A stretch of 64,000 nucleotides of DNA from Amycolatopsis tucumanensis (GTDB lineage Bacteria > Actinomycetota > Actinomycetes > Mycobacteriales > Pseudonocardiaceae): positions 1 to 64,000 of the forward strand of contig NZ_JAKGSD010000044.1 in NCBI RefSeq assembly GCF_021654135.1, in the 5' to 3' direction. Made by a program: the position numbers and the translations under genes. The notes beneath the pieces are model-generated. The model made no database searches, was not told the DNA's origin, and saw only the letters and a program-made list of their open reading frames with translations. Below are positions 7,766 through 16,354 of the stretch, one piece after another. Numbering within the stretch: position 1 is the first letter of the stretch; each line of letters starts with the position of its first letter.

Positions 7766-10700
7766 GACGCAGCACCGCCCTGGCCGCTCGCCTCGCGGAA
7801 CTTGGCCATCCGCTCCGCGAGCTCGGCCCGGTACTGCTCGACGGTGGCGAGCTTGACGTGCTCGTAGCCGCGGACGAGGTCGGGCAACTCGGCCGTGTCG
7901 ACCGCGAGGGCGTGGGTGTCCGGCTGGACGAACTGGGCGAGGTGCGCGGTGACCCGCTCGTACTCGGCGATCAGTTCGCGCTCCAGCCTGCGCATCGCGG
8001 TGTGGCCGAAGGGATCGAGCTTCGTCCCGCGCAGCCTCCGGGCAGCCATCAAACCGCGGAAGACCGGGCGGAACCACGGCCCCAGCTCCAGCTTGCGGCG
8101 CATCCCCAGCGCCCGCAGGACTGGTGGGTGCAGGCGGTAGGAGATGCGCGCGTCCTCGCCGAAGCGGGCGCGGATGGCGCGTTCGTTCGCGGGGTCGAGC
8201 GACAGCCGCGCGACCTCGTACTCGTCCTTGTAGGCCATGAGCTTGTACAAGTTGCGCGCGACGGCCTCGGTCAACGCGGTGGCGCCCGGTACGGCCGCGG
8301 CTTCCGCCCGGCGCACGCGCTCGACGTGCTCGACGTAACGGCGGGCGTAGCGGGTGTTCTGGTAGGCGATCAGGTCCGGCACCCGGATGCGCAGCAGCCG
8401 GGCGAGTTCACCGTTTTCGTCGGTGCAGACCGAGTCCAGCAGCACCTTCGCACTCGTCTCGAGGACGGGCGCTGGTTCGGGTTCGCCGCGCAGAGCGCGC
8501 ACCGTCGCCTCGAATTCCGCGTGGCGCACCACGAACTGCCGTCCACGGCGGAAAGCCTGGATGTTGGCCTGCACCTTGGTGCCGCCCAGGGTGATCGCTT
8601 CCTCGATCGCGGCGGCAGGGATCGGCAGGCCACCCAGCTGATAAGCCACCCCGGTGAGCAGGAGGTTGGCGAACTGGTCCTGGCCGAACAGCACCTCGGA
8701 GGCTTCCCGCGCGTCGAGCGCGGTCATCGTCGTGGCGTCGGTCGCCTCCCGGATGCGGTCGAGCAGCGCGTCCTCGCCGGGGAAGGCGACACTCGTGTCG
8801 GTGACCATGGCGCCTGTCGGCACGCGCGCCGTCGAGACCACGGCGATGGTGCGATCCGGATCGGCGACCGCCAGGTACCGCGGGTCTGCGGCCACGAGCA
8901 CGTCCGCGCCGAGGTACAGGTCGCACTCCCCCGCGGCCGCCTTGTTGGCGCCGGCGTCGCCGATCTTGACGTCCGAAACCACCGCGCCGCCCTTTTGCGC
9001 GAGCCCGGTCTGGTCCAGCGAGCGGACGGGCAGGCCCGCGATGGCCGCGGCCGTGCCGAGGATCTGCGACAGGGTCACCACTCCCGAGCCGCCGACGCCG
9101 GTGATCCGCACGGTGAACCGGTCAGCCGGGACGGCCCGTGCGGGCTCGGGCAGCTCGGCCGGGATCGGATCCGCGACCGGCCGCCGCGCCCCGTCCGCGC
9201 CCGGGACCACGGTGAGGAACGACGGGCAGTCCCCGGCGAGGCAGGAGAAGTCCTTGTTGCACGAGGACTGGTCGATGCGGGTCTTGCGGCCGAACTCGGT
9301 GGGCACGGGCTGGACGGACAGGCAGTTCGACTTCGCACCGCAGTCACCGCAGCCCTCGCACACCCGCTCGTTGATGACCACACGTGCAGCGGGTTCCGGG
9401 GCGAGGCCGCGTTTGCGCTTGCGGCGCAGTTCGGTCGCGCATTCCTGGTCGTGGATCAGCAAGGTGACGCCGTCGACGCGGGCGAGCGTCTCCTGCGCCT
9501 CGGTGAGCCGGTCGCGGTGCCACACCTGGACACCTCGCGCGAGGCGGACGCGCCGGTAGCGACGGGGATCCTCGGTCGTGACGATGATCCGCCGCACGCC
9601 TTCGGCCTGCATCGCCCACGTGATCTGCGGGATCGTGAGCACGCCCGCCGGCTGCTGGCCGCCGGTCATCGCGACCGCCGAGTTGTACAACAGCTTGTAG
9701 GTGATGTTGACGCCGGCGGCGACCGCGGCGCGGATGGCCAGGCTTCCGGAGTGGTGGAACGTGCCGTCGCCCAGGTTCTGCAACAGGTGGTCCCGGTCGA
9801 CGAACGGGCTCATGCCCACCCACTGCGCGCCCTCGCCGCCCATCTGCGTCAGGCCCGTGATCTCCCCGCTCTGCTGCGGGCCGGTCATCAGCACCAGGCT
9901 GTGGCAGCCGATGCCGGCGCCGACCAGCGACCCGTCCGGCGCCTTCGTGGAGGTGTTGTGCGGGCAACCCGAGCAGAAGTACGGCGTGCGGGTGGCCAGC
10001 GGCAGGGAGATGGTCCGCCGCGGGGGCCGCCACGCCTCGATCGAGGGAAAGTCGCCGTGCGCCCGGAGCCGCACCGCCAGTGCCCCGGCGATGGTGTCGG
10101 GATCCAGTTCACCGGCTGCCGGGATGAGGGCGGCGCCGTCCGGTCCGCGCTTGCCGCTGATCGCCGGCGCGTCCGCCCGGCCGTAGAGCAGATCCCTCAG
10201 GGCGGCTTCGATGAAGGACCGCTTCTCCTCCACCACGATGATCTCGCGCAGTCCCGGGGTGAACCGCTCGACGACCGTGGGCTCCAGTGGGTGCACCATC
10301 GCCAGGTGCAGCAGCCGCACGCCGCGGCGGGTCAGCTCGGCGTCGTCGAGTCCGAGGATGCCCAGCGCCTGCCGCACGTCGTGGAAGGTCTTGCCCGGAG
10401 CGACGATCCCGATCCTGGCGTCGCGACCGACGATCGTGTCGAGACCGTTGGCAGCTGCGTAACGGCGGGCGAGTTCGAGCCGGGCGCCGTCCCGGGTGCG
10501 TTCGAGCCGGCCGAGATCCGGCTGGAGCATCCTGGCGGTCATCTCGTGCGTGAACGGACGCCCGTCCACGACCGGATCCGGTGCCACCGGGCTGATCCGC
10601 TCGGGATGTACCCGGACCGGTCCGGCTCCGTCCGCGACGTTCGTGGCGATCTTGAGCCCGACCCACAGACCGCACACGCGGGACAGCGCGACGGCGTGCA

Positions 10701-11253
10701 GCCCCAGATCGAGCACGTCCTGCGGGTCGGCCGGGTACAGCGTCGGCATGCCGAGGTCGGCGAGCAGCAGCTCGGAGCTGCCGGGAACGGTCGAGGACTT
10801 CGCCGCCGGGTCGTCGCCGACCAGCGCGAGCGCGCCGCCTGCCGGGTGGGTACCCATGAGGTTGTTGTGCCGGAGGGCATCTGAGGCACGGTCGAGGCCC
10901 GGGGACTTGCCGTACCAGTAACCCGTCACACCGTCGACCCGGCGGTGCGGTGAGGCCGCGGCGAGCTGTGCACCCTGCACCGCCGTCGCGGCCAGCTCCT
11001 CGTTGACCCCCGGGCGGAACACGACACCGTGCTCGGCCAGCAGCTCGTGCTGCCTGCCCAGTTCGAGGTCGTAGCCACCGAGTGGCGATCCTTCGTAACC
11101 GGACACGAAAGCCCTGGTCCGCATCCCCGCCCGGCGGTCGGCGCGGCGCGCGTCGACCGGCAGCCGGGCCAGCGCCTGCACGCCGGTCAGGTGGAGGAGC
11201 CCGTCGGTCACCAGGTAGCGGTCCTGGAGACGGCGGGCGGCGGGGTCGGTCAT
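7762..11253 (-). CDS. Indolepyruvate ferredoxin oxidoreductase family, fused subunits
   Basis: 1163 residues, the usual length of the fused bacterial IorA/IorB type. Order: N-terminal 2-oxoacid binding domain (RTRAFVSGYEGSPLGGYDL), thiamine-diphosphate domain (CSGCPHNTSTKAPDGS, GGEGAQWVGM, NLGDGTFHHSGSLAIRAAV), cysteine-rich Fe-S region (CEGCGDCGAKSNC followed by CNKDFSCLAGDCPSF), then the gamma-type domain (ITGVGGSGVVTLSQILG, QTGLAQKGGAVVSDVKI). It decarboxylates an aryl- or acyl-pyruvate to the acyl-CoA and passes electrons to ferredoxin. 4-bp overlaps on both sides. In an aerobic actinomycete this points to catabolism of an amino-acid-like or aromatic 2-oxoacid. Confidence 0.92.
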   Translation of the reverse strand: MTDPAARRLQDRYLVTDGLLHLTGVQALARLPVDARRADRRAGMRTRAFVSGYEGSPLGGYDLELGRQHELLAEHGVVFRPGVNEELAATAVQGAQLAAASPHRRVDGVTGYWYGKSPGLDRASDALRHNNLMGTHPAGGALALVGDDPAAKSSTVPGSSELLLADLGMPTLYPADPQDVLDLGLHAVALSRVCGLWVGLKIATNVADGAGPVRVHPERISPVAPDPVVDGRPFTHEMTARMLQPDLGRLERTRDGARLELARRYAAANGLDTIVGRDARIGIVAPGKTFHDVRQALGILGLDDAELTRRGVRLLHLAMVHPLEPTVVERFTPGLREIIVVEEKRSFIEAALRDLLYGRADAPAISGKRGPDGAALIPAAGELDPDTIAGALAVRLRAHGDFPSIEAWRPPRRTISLPLATRTPYFCSGCPHNTSTKAPDGSLVGAGIGCHSLVLMTGPQQSGEITGLTQMGGEGAQWVGMSPFVDRDHLLQNLGDGTFHHSGSLAIRAAVAAGVNITYKLLYNSAVAMTGGQQPAGVLTIPQITWAMQAEGVRRIIVTTEDPRRYRRVRLARGVQVWHRDRLTEAQETLARVDGVTLLIHDQECATELRRKRKRGLAPEPAARVVINERVCEGCGDCGAKSNCLSVQPVPTEFGRKTRIDQSSCNKDFSCLAGDCPSFLTVVPGADGARRPVADPIPAELPEPARAVPADRFTVRITGVGGSGVVTLSQILGTAAAIAGLPVRSLDQTGLAQKGGAVVSDVKIGDAGANKAAAGECDLYLGADVLVAADPRYLAVADPDRTIAVVSTARVPTGAMVTDTSVAFPGEDALLDRIREATDATTMTALDAREASEVLFGQDQFANLLLTGVAYQLGGLPIPAAAIEEAITLGGTKVQANIQAFRRGRQFVVRHAEFEATVRALRGEPEPAPVLETSAKVLLDSVCTDENGELARLLRIRVPDLIAYQNTRYARRYVEHVERVRRAEAAAVPGATALTEAVARNLYKLMAYKDEYEVARLSLDPANERAIRARFGEDARISYRLHPPVLRALGMRRKLELGPWFRPVFRGLMAARRLRGTKLDPFGHTAMRRLERELIAEYERVTAHLAQFVQPDTHALAVDTAELPDLVRGYEHVKLATVEQYRAELAERMAKFREASGQGGAAS

Positions 11254-12176
11254 GGCGTGGTTCCTCCGTGCGGCAGGGACAATGCGGGCGCGAGGTCCCG
11301 GAGCTGGCCGAGAACGGGCGCGAGGCCCTCGCCCGGTGCGGTCAGGGGGTGGATCGCGACGTGATCGGCGCCGGCGTCGAGATGCTCGCGGACCCGTGCC
11401 GCGACGGTGTCCGCGCCGCCCCAGGCGATCAGGGCGTCGACCAGCCGGTCGCTGCCCCCGCCGTCGAGATCGTCGTCGGTGAAGCCGAGAGCACGCAGGT
11501 GGTTCACGTAGTTGCGCAAGGCGAGCCGGGTGGCCACGTGTGCTCGTGCGATGGTGCGGGCACGCCCGGCGTCACGGTCGACGACCACCGCCTGCTCGGG
11601 CGCGAGCAGCGGCCCCGGTCCGAGGCGCTCCCGCGCCGTCGCCGTGTGCGAGGGCGGGACGAAGAACGAGTGCATGCCCTCCGCCCGGTCACGGGCCAGC
11701 TCCTGCATACGCGGCCGCAGCGCCGCCAGGACGCGGGGCACTGGCAGGTCCGGTCGCGGTCCCCGGTAGGGGGCGGCGTCCAGCGTGTCCAGGTACTCCC
11801 GCAGCGCCGTGCGAGGCCGGTCGTGTCCCCGCCCGCGCCCGGCCTCGGCGTGACTGGCGCCCAGGCCCAGCACGAAACGCCCCGGAAAGGCCTCGCCGAG
11901 GGTGTACGCGGCCGCAGCGGCGGCGATCGCGTCCCGAGCCCAGATGGTGGCGATGCCGGTGGCGACCGTGATCCGCGCGGTGGCGCCGAGCAGGAGCGCG
12001 GTGTGGGTGAAGACCTCCTTGTGCGCCGGTGATTCCCCGACCCACAAGGCGCCGTAGCCGAGAGCCTCGATGGCCGCGGCGGCGGAGGTGCCCAGCGCCG
12101 CGGGAACCTCGCCGAGTACCGACAGCCACACCCCGGCCGGCCCGATCCGGTTCGCCAGGTCGCGGCCGGAGCTCAC
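11250..12176 (-). CDS. LLM class, probable F420-dependent oxidoreductase
   Basis: 308 residues of the luciferase-like fold, with ALGYGALWVGES, ITVATGIATIWARD, GRFVLGLGASHAE and C-terminal GADHVAIHPL. It is only distantly similar to the oxidoreductase at 121-1005. The segments MHSFFVPPSH and YVNHLRALGFTDDDLDGG reappear in decayed form at 24.2-24.5 kb, so a second copy once existed. It sits between the ferredoxin oxidoreductase and the DUF35 gene with 4-bp overlaps. Likely a hydride transfer or oxygenation step on the operon's substrate; cofactor inferred from family. Confidence 0.85.
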   Translation of the reverse strand: MSSGRDLANRIGPAGVWLSVLGEVPAALGTSAAAAIEALGYGALWVGESPAHKEVFTHTALLLGATARITVATGIATIWARDAIAAAAAAYTLGEAFPGRFVLGLGASHAEAGRGRGHDRPRTALREYLDTLDAAPYRGPRPDLPVPRVLAALRPRMQELARDRAEGMHSFFVPPSHTATARERLGPGPLLAPEQAVVVDRDAGRARTIARAHVATRLALRNYVNHLRALGFTDDDLDGGGSDRLVDALIAWGGADTVAARVREHLDAGADHVAIHPLTAPGEGLAPVLGQLRDLAPALSLPHGGTTP

Positions 12177-12574
12177 GCCGGACCCCCGGGTCCGAACTCC
12201 GGCAGGAACACCGAGTCCCCGACCTCCCGGAACGACACCACGACCGGCTCACCGATCACCGGATCGGCCGCGCCCGTCCAGGTCGTGGTCAGGTTCGGCC
12301 CGCTGTCCAGGCGGATCTGCACCACGACGTAGGGCACCTCGTCACCGGCGAAATACCTCTTGTGGAACCGGACCCACGTGTGCACGCGGCCGGTCCCGGG
12401 GTCGGTCACCCAGCCGACGTCGGTGCTGAAATCGCGGGGGCAGACGGGCCCTGGCGGCCAGAACCGGTGCCCGCAGGAGCGGCATTCCGGGATGCGCAGT
12501 TCGCCCCGGGCCGCACCGTCGAGGTGCTCGACGTCCTCGGGGTAGCGGATGGGCAGTGGTCGTGCAGCGGTCAT
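12173..12574 (-). CDS. Zn-ribbon OB-fold protein (DUF35), thiolase partner
   Basis: 133 residues. An N-terminal helix is followed by a rubredoxin-like zinc ribbon, CRSCGHRFWPPGPVCP, where only three Cys are obvious, then an OB-fold half (GRVHTWVRFHKRYF, PYVVVQIRLDSGPNL, DPVIGEPVVVSF). DUF35 proteins pair with SCP2-type thiolases, for example in steroid side-chain retro-aldol cleavage, where they complete the acyl-CoA site. The next gene upstream is such a thiolase, 6 bp away, so the two probably form one complex. It overlaps the downstream oxidoreductase by 4 bp. Confidence 0.9.
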   Translation of the reverse strand: MTAARPLPIRYPEDVEHLDGAARGELRIPECRSCGHRFWPPGPVCPRDFSTDVGWVTDPGTGRVHTWVRFHKRYFAGDEVPYVVVQIRLDSGPNLTTTWTGAADPVIGEPVVVSFREVGDSVFLPEFGPGGPA

Positions 12575-12580
12575 CGAGGG

Positions 12581-13753
12581 TCACCGGTCCTTGCAGAAGA
12601 TGAGCGAGTCGCCGAACGGGGTCGCCCACTGGACGACCTCGCAGCCAGGCACCTGCCGCGGCCCGGCCTGTCCGCGGAGCTGGCGGGTGGCTTCGATCAG
12701 GTGCCCCCACCCGCAGAGGTGGGCCTCGGAGAGCAACCCGCCCGCGGTGTTGGTCGGCAGGTCGCCACCCAGCTCGATCCGGCCGTCCTGCAGCCAGTCG
12801 AGCGCTTCACCTTCGCCGGTGAAGCCGAAGCGTTCCAGCACGAACACGACGTTGGGCGAGAAGGCGTCGTAGAGCTGGAGCGAGTCGACGTCGCCCGGCC
12901 CGGTGAGCCCGGCCATCCGGTACACCGGGTTGGCCTCGGCGCGGCGGGTGTCACCCTGGGAGAAGACCCCCAGCCCGGGCGGCGCGAAGATGAACTCGTC
13001 ACGGCCGGCGTGCAACCCCTGCATCCCGCTGACGACGACCGCGGGCTGACGCAGGTCCCGCGCGTGTTCGAGGGTGGTCACCAGCAGACAGCCGCCGCCA
13101 TCGCTGAGCAGCGCGAAATCCGGCCGCCGCAACGGTTCCACCACGTACGGCTCGGCGGCGTAATCCTCGGGCTCGAGCGGCTTGGTCATCTGCGCGTTCG
13201 GGTTCAGGCGCGCGTGGCGGCGGAACGCCATCGGCACGGCCGAGATCAGCTCGGGGTCCTTGCCGTACCGGGCGCAGTACCGGCGCAGCGCCATCGCCGC
13301 GCCCGCGCCCGGCGCCGTCATCCCGTAGTGCGGCAGTTCCCCATGGGAGCCGCCGCCCTGGCGCAACCCTTCCAGGTCGTCGGCACCGCCCACGACACCG
13401 AGCCCGGAGAACGCCACCCCGGCCGTGCAGGCGGCGACCTCCGCCGTGCCGAGCGCCACCGCCTGCACGGCGGCCTGCAACGCGGGTCCGACGAACCGGC
13501 CGTGGGTCCAGGTCTGCACAGCGGCGCGAATCCGCAGGCCGAACGCCTCGGCCATCCGGTCGTAGTCGACGGCCAGCGGGTAGCCGACGTTGGTGAACAG
13601 GCCGTCGACGTCGTCCCGGCCGAGACCGGCGTCGTCGAGCGCGAGCCGGAGGGCCTCGGCGGCGAGATCGAGACCGCTGCGCTCCGAGGTGCGCGACAGT
13701 TCCGTGACCCCGACTCCGACGATGGCCACCTGGCGCAAGGGCCCGAGGGGCAT
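12581..13753 (-). CDS. Thiolase-family protein (SCP2/lipid-transfer type)
   Basis: 390 residues from the ATG at 13753, preceded by GAAAGGACA. It begins QVAIVGVGVTELSR, typical of lipid-transfer/SCP2 thiolases. A Cys lies in VAACTAGVAFSGLG where thiolases carry the nucleophile, and the C-terminal NTAGGLLSEAHLCGWGHL holds the conserved Asn/His area; QLRGQAG follows. With the adjacent DUF35 protein it probably forms a retro-aldolase or thiolase that removes a short acyl-CoA from a hydroxyacyl-CoA. Acceptor and product are not readable. An in-frame extension to 14332 overlaps the cyclase gene and was rejected. Confidence 0.88.
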   Translation of the reverse strand: MPLGPLRQVAIVGVGVTELSRTSERSGLDLAAEALRLALDDAGLGRDDVDGLFTNVGYPLAVDYDRMAEAFGLRIRAAVQTWTHGRFVGPALQAAVQAVALGTAEVAACTAGVAFSGLGVVGGADDLEGLRQGGGSHGELPHYGMTAPGAGAAMALRRYCARYGKDPELISAVPMAFRRHARLNPNAQMTKPLEPEDYAAEPYVVEPLRRPDFALLSDGGGCLLVTTLEHARDLRQPAVVVSGMQGLHAGRDEFIFAPPGLGVFSQGDTRRAEANPVYRMAGLTGPGDVDSLQLYDAFSPNVVFVLERFGFTGEGEALDWLQDGRIELGGDLPTNTAGGLLSEAHLCGWGHLIEATRQLRGQAGPRQVPGCEVVQWATPFGDSLIFCKDR

Positions 13754-13779
13754 GATGTGTCCTTTCTGGACGAAATGGC

Positions 13780-14739
13780 TCAGACGATCGCGTGGGCGTT
13801 GGCCGGGCTGCCGACCCCGCGGGGCAGCGGCAGAACGCCGGAGATCAGCAGGAAGTCGTAGTGCCCGCGCTCCGCGCACACCCGCGCGAGGCGAGGCAGG
13901 TGCCACAACTCGCCCAGCGGCATGCCCTGCAGCGCGATCAGCCGCCGGTGCAGGAACCCCTTGTCGGGGTTGACCGGGAACACCTCGACCCCGACGTTGT
14001 CCACGGCGACGGCGGCGAACTCCCTGTCCCACAGGTAGGCCGCCATGTCCTTCGAGGACTCCAGGCCGGGACAGGCGAAGCCGGAGCCGATCGTGCCGCG
14101 CAACCGGGCACGGTGCTCGGCAGGAAGCGCCCGGTACCACTCCGTCCACCCGGTGCGGACCACCAGGATGTCGCCGGAGCGGAACTCGGTGCCCTGGGCC
14201 GTGGCGACCTCGTCGAGCATCGCCGCGGTGATCTCGACCGGCTGATCCGGGGCCAGCGGCGTGCCGCGCGCGTCCAGGTGACCGGCGACGTCGACGAGGA
14301 CACCCCGGCCGCCGAATCCGTGCGCCGCCCACCGGTCGACCCCCAGCACGTCAGTTGTCGCGAGGTCGTCCTCGGACCGGCCGCCCCAGTAGCCGTGCCG
14401 CCCGGCGTTGATGTGCCGCAGACCGTCCCACTGGGAGGAGCCCTGCAGGTAGAAGCCGTCGAGCTTGTCATCGTGCCCGGCGGCGGTGTCCTCGATGACG
14501 TGCCGGTAGAGGCCCCGGTCGTCGAACAGGCCGGGATCGGGTTCGTTCAGCGGGAGCGTCAGCGAGATCATCTCCCCGGTGCGGACGGCGTCGGCGGCTG
14601 CCCTCCGCTGCTCGCCGCCGATGAGGTTGAGCGTGCCGAGCTCGTCCGCGCGCCCCCACACGTCCCAGGCATGCCGCTCGTCGCGCCCCGCGAGCGTGGG
14701 CAGATCGGCGAAGCGCGGTGTCCGGCGCACCCGGGTCAT
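13780..14739 (-). CDS. Cyclase family protein (kynurenine-formamidase-like hydrolase)
   Basis: 319 residues. It has the PF04199-type metal-hydrolase signature in the variant GSSQWDGLRHI plus GRHGYWGG, where the His/Asp residues replace the classical HxGTHxD box. Other marks are LNLIGGEQRRAA, ISLTLPLNEPDP, GVLVDVAGH and DILVVRTGWTEWY. The family includes kynurenine formamidase and isatin hydrolase, which hydrolyse amide or lactam bonds using Mn/Zn. Next to a hydantoinase pair this suggests a substrate with a cyclic or N-acyl amide. The stop overlaps nothing; the start overlaps the ligase stop by 4 bp. Confidence 0.88.
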   Translation of the reverse strand: MTRVRRTPRFADLPTLAGRDERHAWDVWGRADELGTLNLIGGEQRRAAADAVRTGEMISLTLPLNEPDPGLFDDRGLYRHVIEDTAAGHDDKLDGFYLQGSSQWDGLRHINAGRHGYWGGRSEDDLATTDVLGVDRWAAHGFGGRGVLVDVAGHLDARGTPLAPDQPVEITAAMLDEVATAQGTEFRSGDILVVRTGWTEWYRALPAEHRARLRGTIGSGFACPGLESSKDMAAYLWDREFAAVAVDNVGVEVFPVNPDKGFLHRRLIALQGMPLGELWHLPRLARVCAERGHYDFLLISGVLPLPRGVGSPANAHAIV

Positions 14740-16328
14740 CGGGCGGCCTCCAGCATCTCGCGGAGCTTGACCTTGCTGACCTTGCCCGTGTCGGTCTGCG
14801 GCACCGAACGCGAGTCCATCACCACGAACCGGGAGGGCACCTTGTAGCTGGCCGCACAGCCGCGGATGTGGGCGTCCAGTCGTCGCACGAGCTCGTCCTC
14901 ACCTGCCGACCACCCGGCGTCCGGCACGACGACGCAGGCCATCTCCTGATCCCCGTCCGGAGTGGACAGTCCGATCACGTACGCCTGGTCGACGTGGTCG
15001 TGCCCGGTGACGATCGCTTCGATCTCCAGCGGCGCGACGTTGATGCCCTTGATCTTGAGCATTTCCTTCCACCGGCCGCCGAACGCGAGCCGGCCGTCCT
15101 CGCCGATCGCCCCCAGGTCGCCGGTGCGGAACCAGCCGTCCGCCGAACGCGTGCCGGCGTTGATCTCCACCGAGCCGAGATAGGAGTCGATGACGCATCC
15201 GCGCACCTCGATCTCGCCGGTCACGCCGGGCGGGCACTCGGCGCCCGTGCTGTCCACGATGCGGATCCGCTGGGTGTCCAGCACGGTGCCCTGGGTGTGC
15301 AGCTTGATCTCCAGCGGGTCGTGCGCGTCGGTCATGGTGACGAAGCCGTAGGACTCGGTCAGCCCGTACGCGCTGCAGGCTTCGGTGATGCCGAGGCCCT
15401 CGATCGCGAGCCGCTTGTCCTCGGCGTTGAACCCCACGGGCCCAGTGCGCAGCGAGGAGATGTCCCTGGTGCCGAAGCTCGGCGCGGCAAGCAGCGCACG
15501 CACCGCCGTGGCCAGCCCGTAGCTGACCGTGCAGCGCTCCCGTTCGATGAATTCCAGCGCCGCGTCACCCTCGACCTTCTCCTGGACGCATAGTGTGGCA
15601 CCGTGGCTGAGAGCCACCGGAAGCGCGTTGCAGGCGCCATAACCGAAGAACAGCGGCATGGCGAACCAGATCCGGTCGCCGGGCCGCACGTGCATCCGCT
15701 CCCCCATGGCGCGGCCGTTGCGCAGCAGCTTCCCGTGCTCCAGCGGCACCGGCTTGGGCAGGGCCGTGCTCCCGCTGGTGTAGAGGATCATCGCGAGGTC
15801 GTCCGGGGTGACGGCGCCGGCGGGCGCCGGTCCCGGGACCACACCCGGCGGGAACGGCTCCGGCGCGGGCCAGAGCAGCGCCCCGAGGTACCCACGGGTG
15901 TGCCGGCCGCCGGTGAACAGCTCCCCGTGCCCCGCGGCGGCGAGCTCGGCCGGCATGTTCTTGCCGAAGACCTGCTCGTCGGTCACGACCAGCCGGAGCC
16001 CGGCGGTGCTCATCAGGTGCGCCAGCTCCGCGGAGCGGTACCAGGTGTTGATCGGCACCGCGACCAGGCCGGCGCGCTGGGCACCGAGCATGGTCACCAG
16101 CCAGCGAAGGCCGTTGGGCAGCAGGATCCCGACCCGGTCTCCCGGGCGCAGCCCGGCGGCGGCGAAGGCCCCGGCAAGGTCGTCGCAGCGCCGGGCGAGG
16201 TCGGCGAAGGTGATCCGTCCCTCCGGCGCCACCACGGCTTCCTCGTCCCCGTAGCGGTGCGCCAGCGCCGCGAGCGCTTCCGGGAACGTGCCGGGGCGCG
16301 TGCGGTTCTGTTCGGTCAGCGTGCTCAT
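14736..16328 (-). CDS. AMP-dependent acyl-CoA synthetase/ligase
   Basis: About 530 residues of the class I adenylate-forming (ANL) family: phosphate-binding ILYTSGSTALPKPV, adenine-site YGLTESYGF, GWFRTGDLG, hinge KEMLKIKGINVAPLEIE and C-terminal catalytic Lys in DTGKVSKVKL. It makes an acyl- or aroyl-CoA from acid, ATP and CoA. Start choice: the ATG at 16328 has GAGGA five bases upstream. The ATG at 16358 overlaps the hydantoinase B stop (ATGA) but lacks a clear ribosome site; either could be right. It probably activates the acid released by the hydantoinase/cyclase steps. Confidence 0.92.
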   Translation of the reverse strand: MSTLTEQNRTRPGTFPEALAALAHRYGDEEAVVAPEGRITFADLARRCDDLAGAFAAAGLRPGDRVGILLPNGLRWLVTMLGAQRAGLVAVPINTWYRSAELAHLMSTAGLRLVVTDEQVFGKNMPAELAAAGHGELFTGGRHTRGYLGALLWPAPEPFPPGVVPGPAPAGAVTPDDLAMILYTSGSTALPKPVPLEHGKLLRNGRAMGERMHVRPGDRIWFAMPLFFGYGACNALPVALSHGATLCVQEKVEGDAALEFIERERCTVSYGLATAVRALLAAPSFGTRDISSLRTGPVGFNAEDKRLAIEGLGITEACSAYGLTESYGFVTMTDAHDPLEIKLHTQGTVLDTQRIRIVDSTGAECPPGVTGEIEVRGCVIDSYLGSVEINAGTRSADGWFRTGDLGAIGEDGRLAFGGRWKEMLKIKGINVAPLEIEAIVTGHDHVDQAYVIGLSTPDGDQEMACVVVPDAGWSAGEDELVRRLDAHIRGCAASYKVPSRFVVMDSRSVPQTDTGKVSKVKLREMLEAAR

Positions 16329-16354
16329 GTCCGTCCTCGTCTCGTCGATGCGGG

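Noticed and set aside
7858..10884. A 1008-residue open frame on the plus strand opposite the indolepyruvate oxidoreductase gene
   Set aside because: It is the antisense shadow of a high-GC gene: Arg/Gly/Ala/His-rich, no family motifs, no ribosome site, and the minus strand carries clear thiamine and Fe-S motifs. Many other long plus-strand frames in 1-24 kb were dropped for the same reason.
13792..14847. A 351-residue plus-strand protein opposite the cyclase gene
   Set aside because: Antisense shadow; the minus strand encodes a clear cyclase-family protein with metal-site residues.
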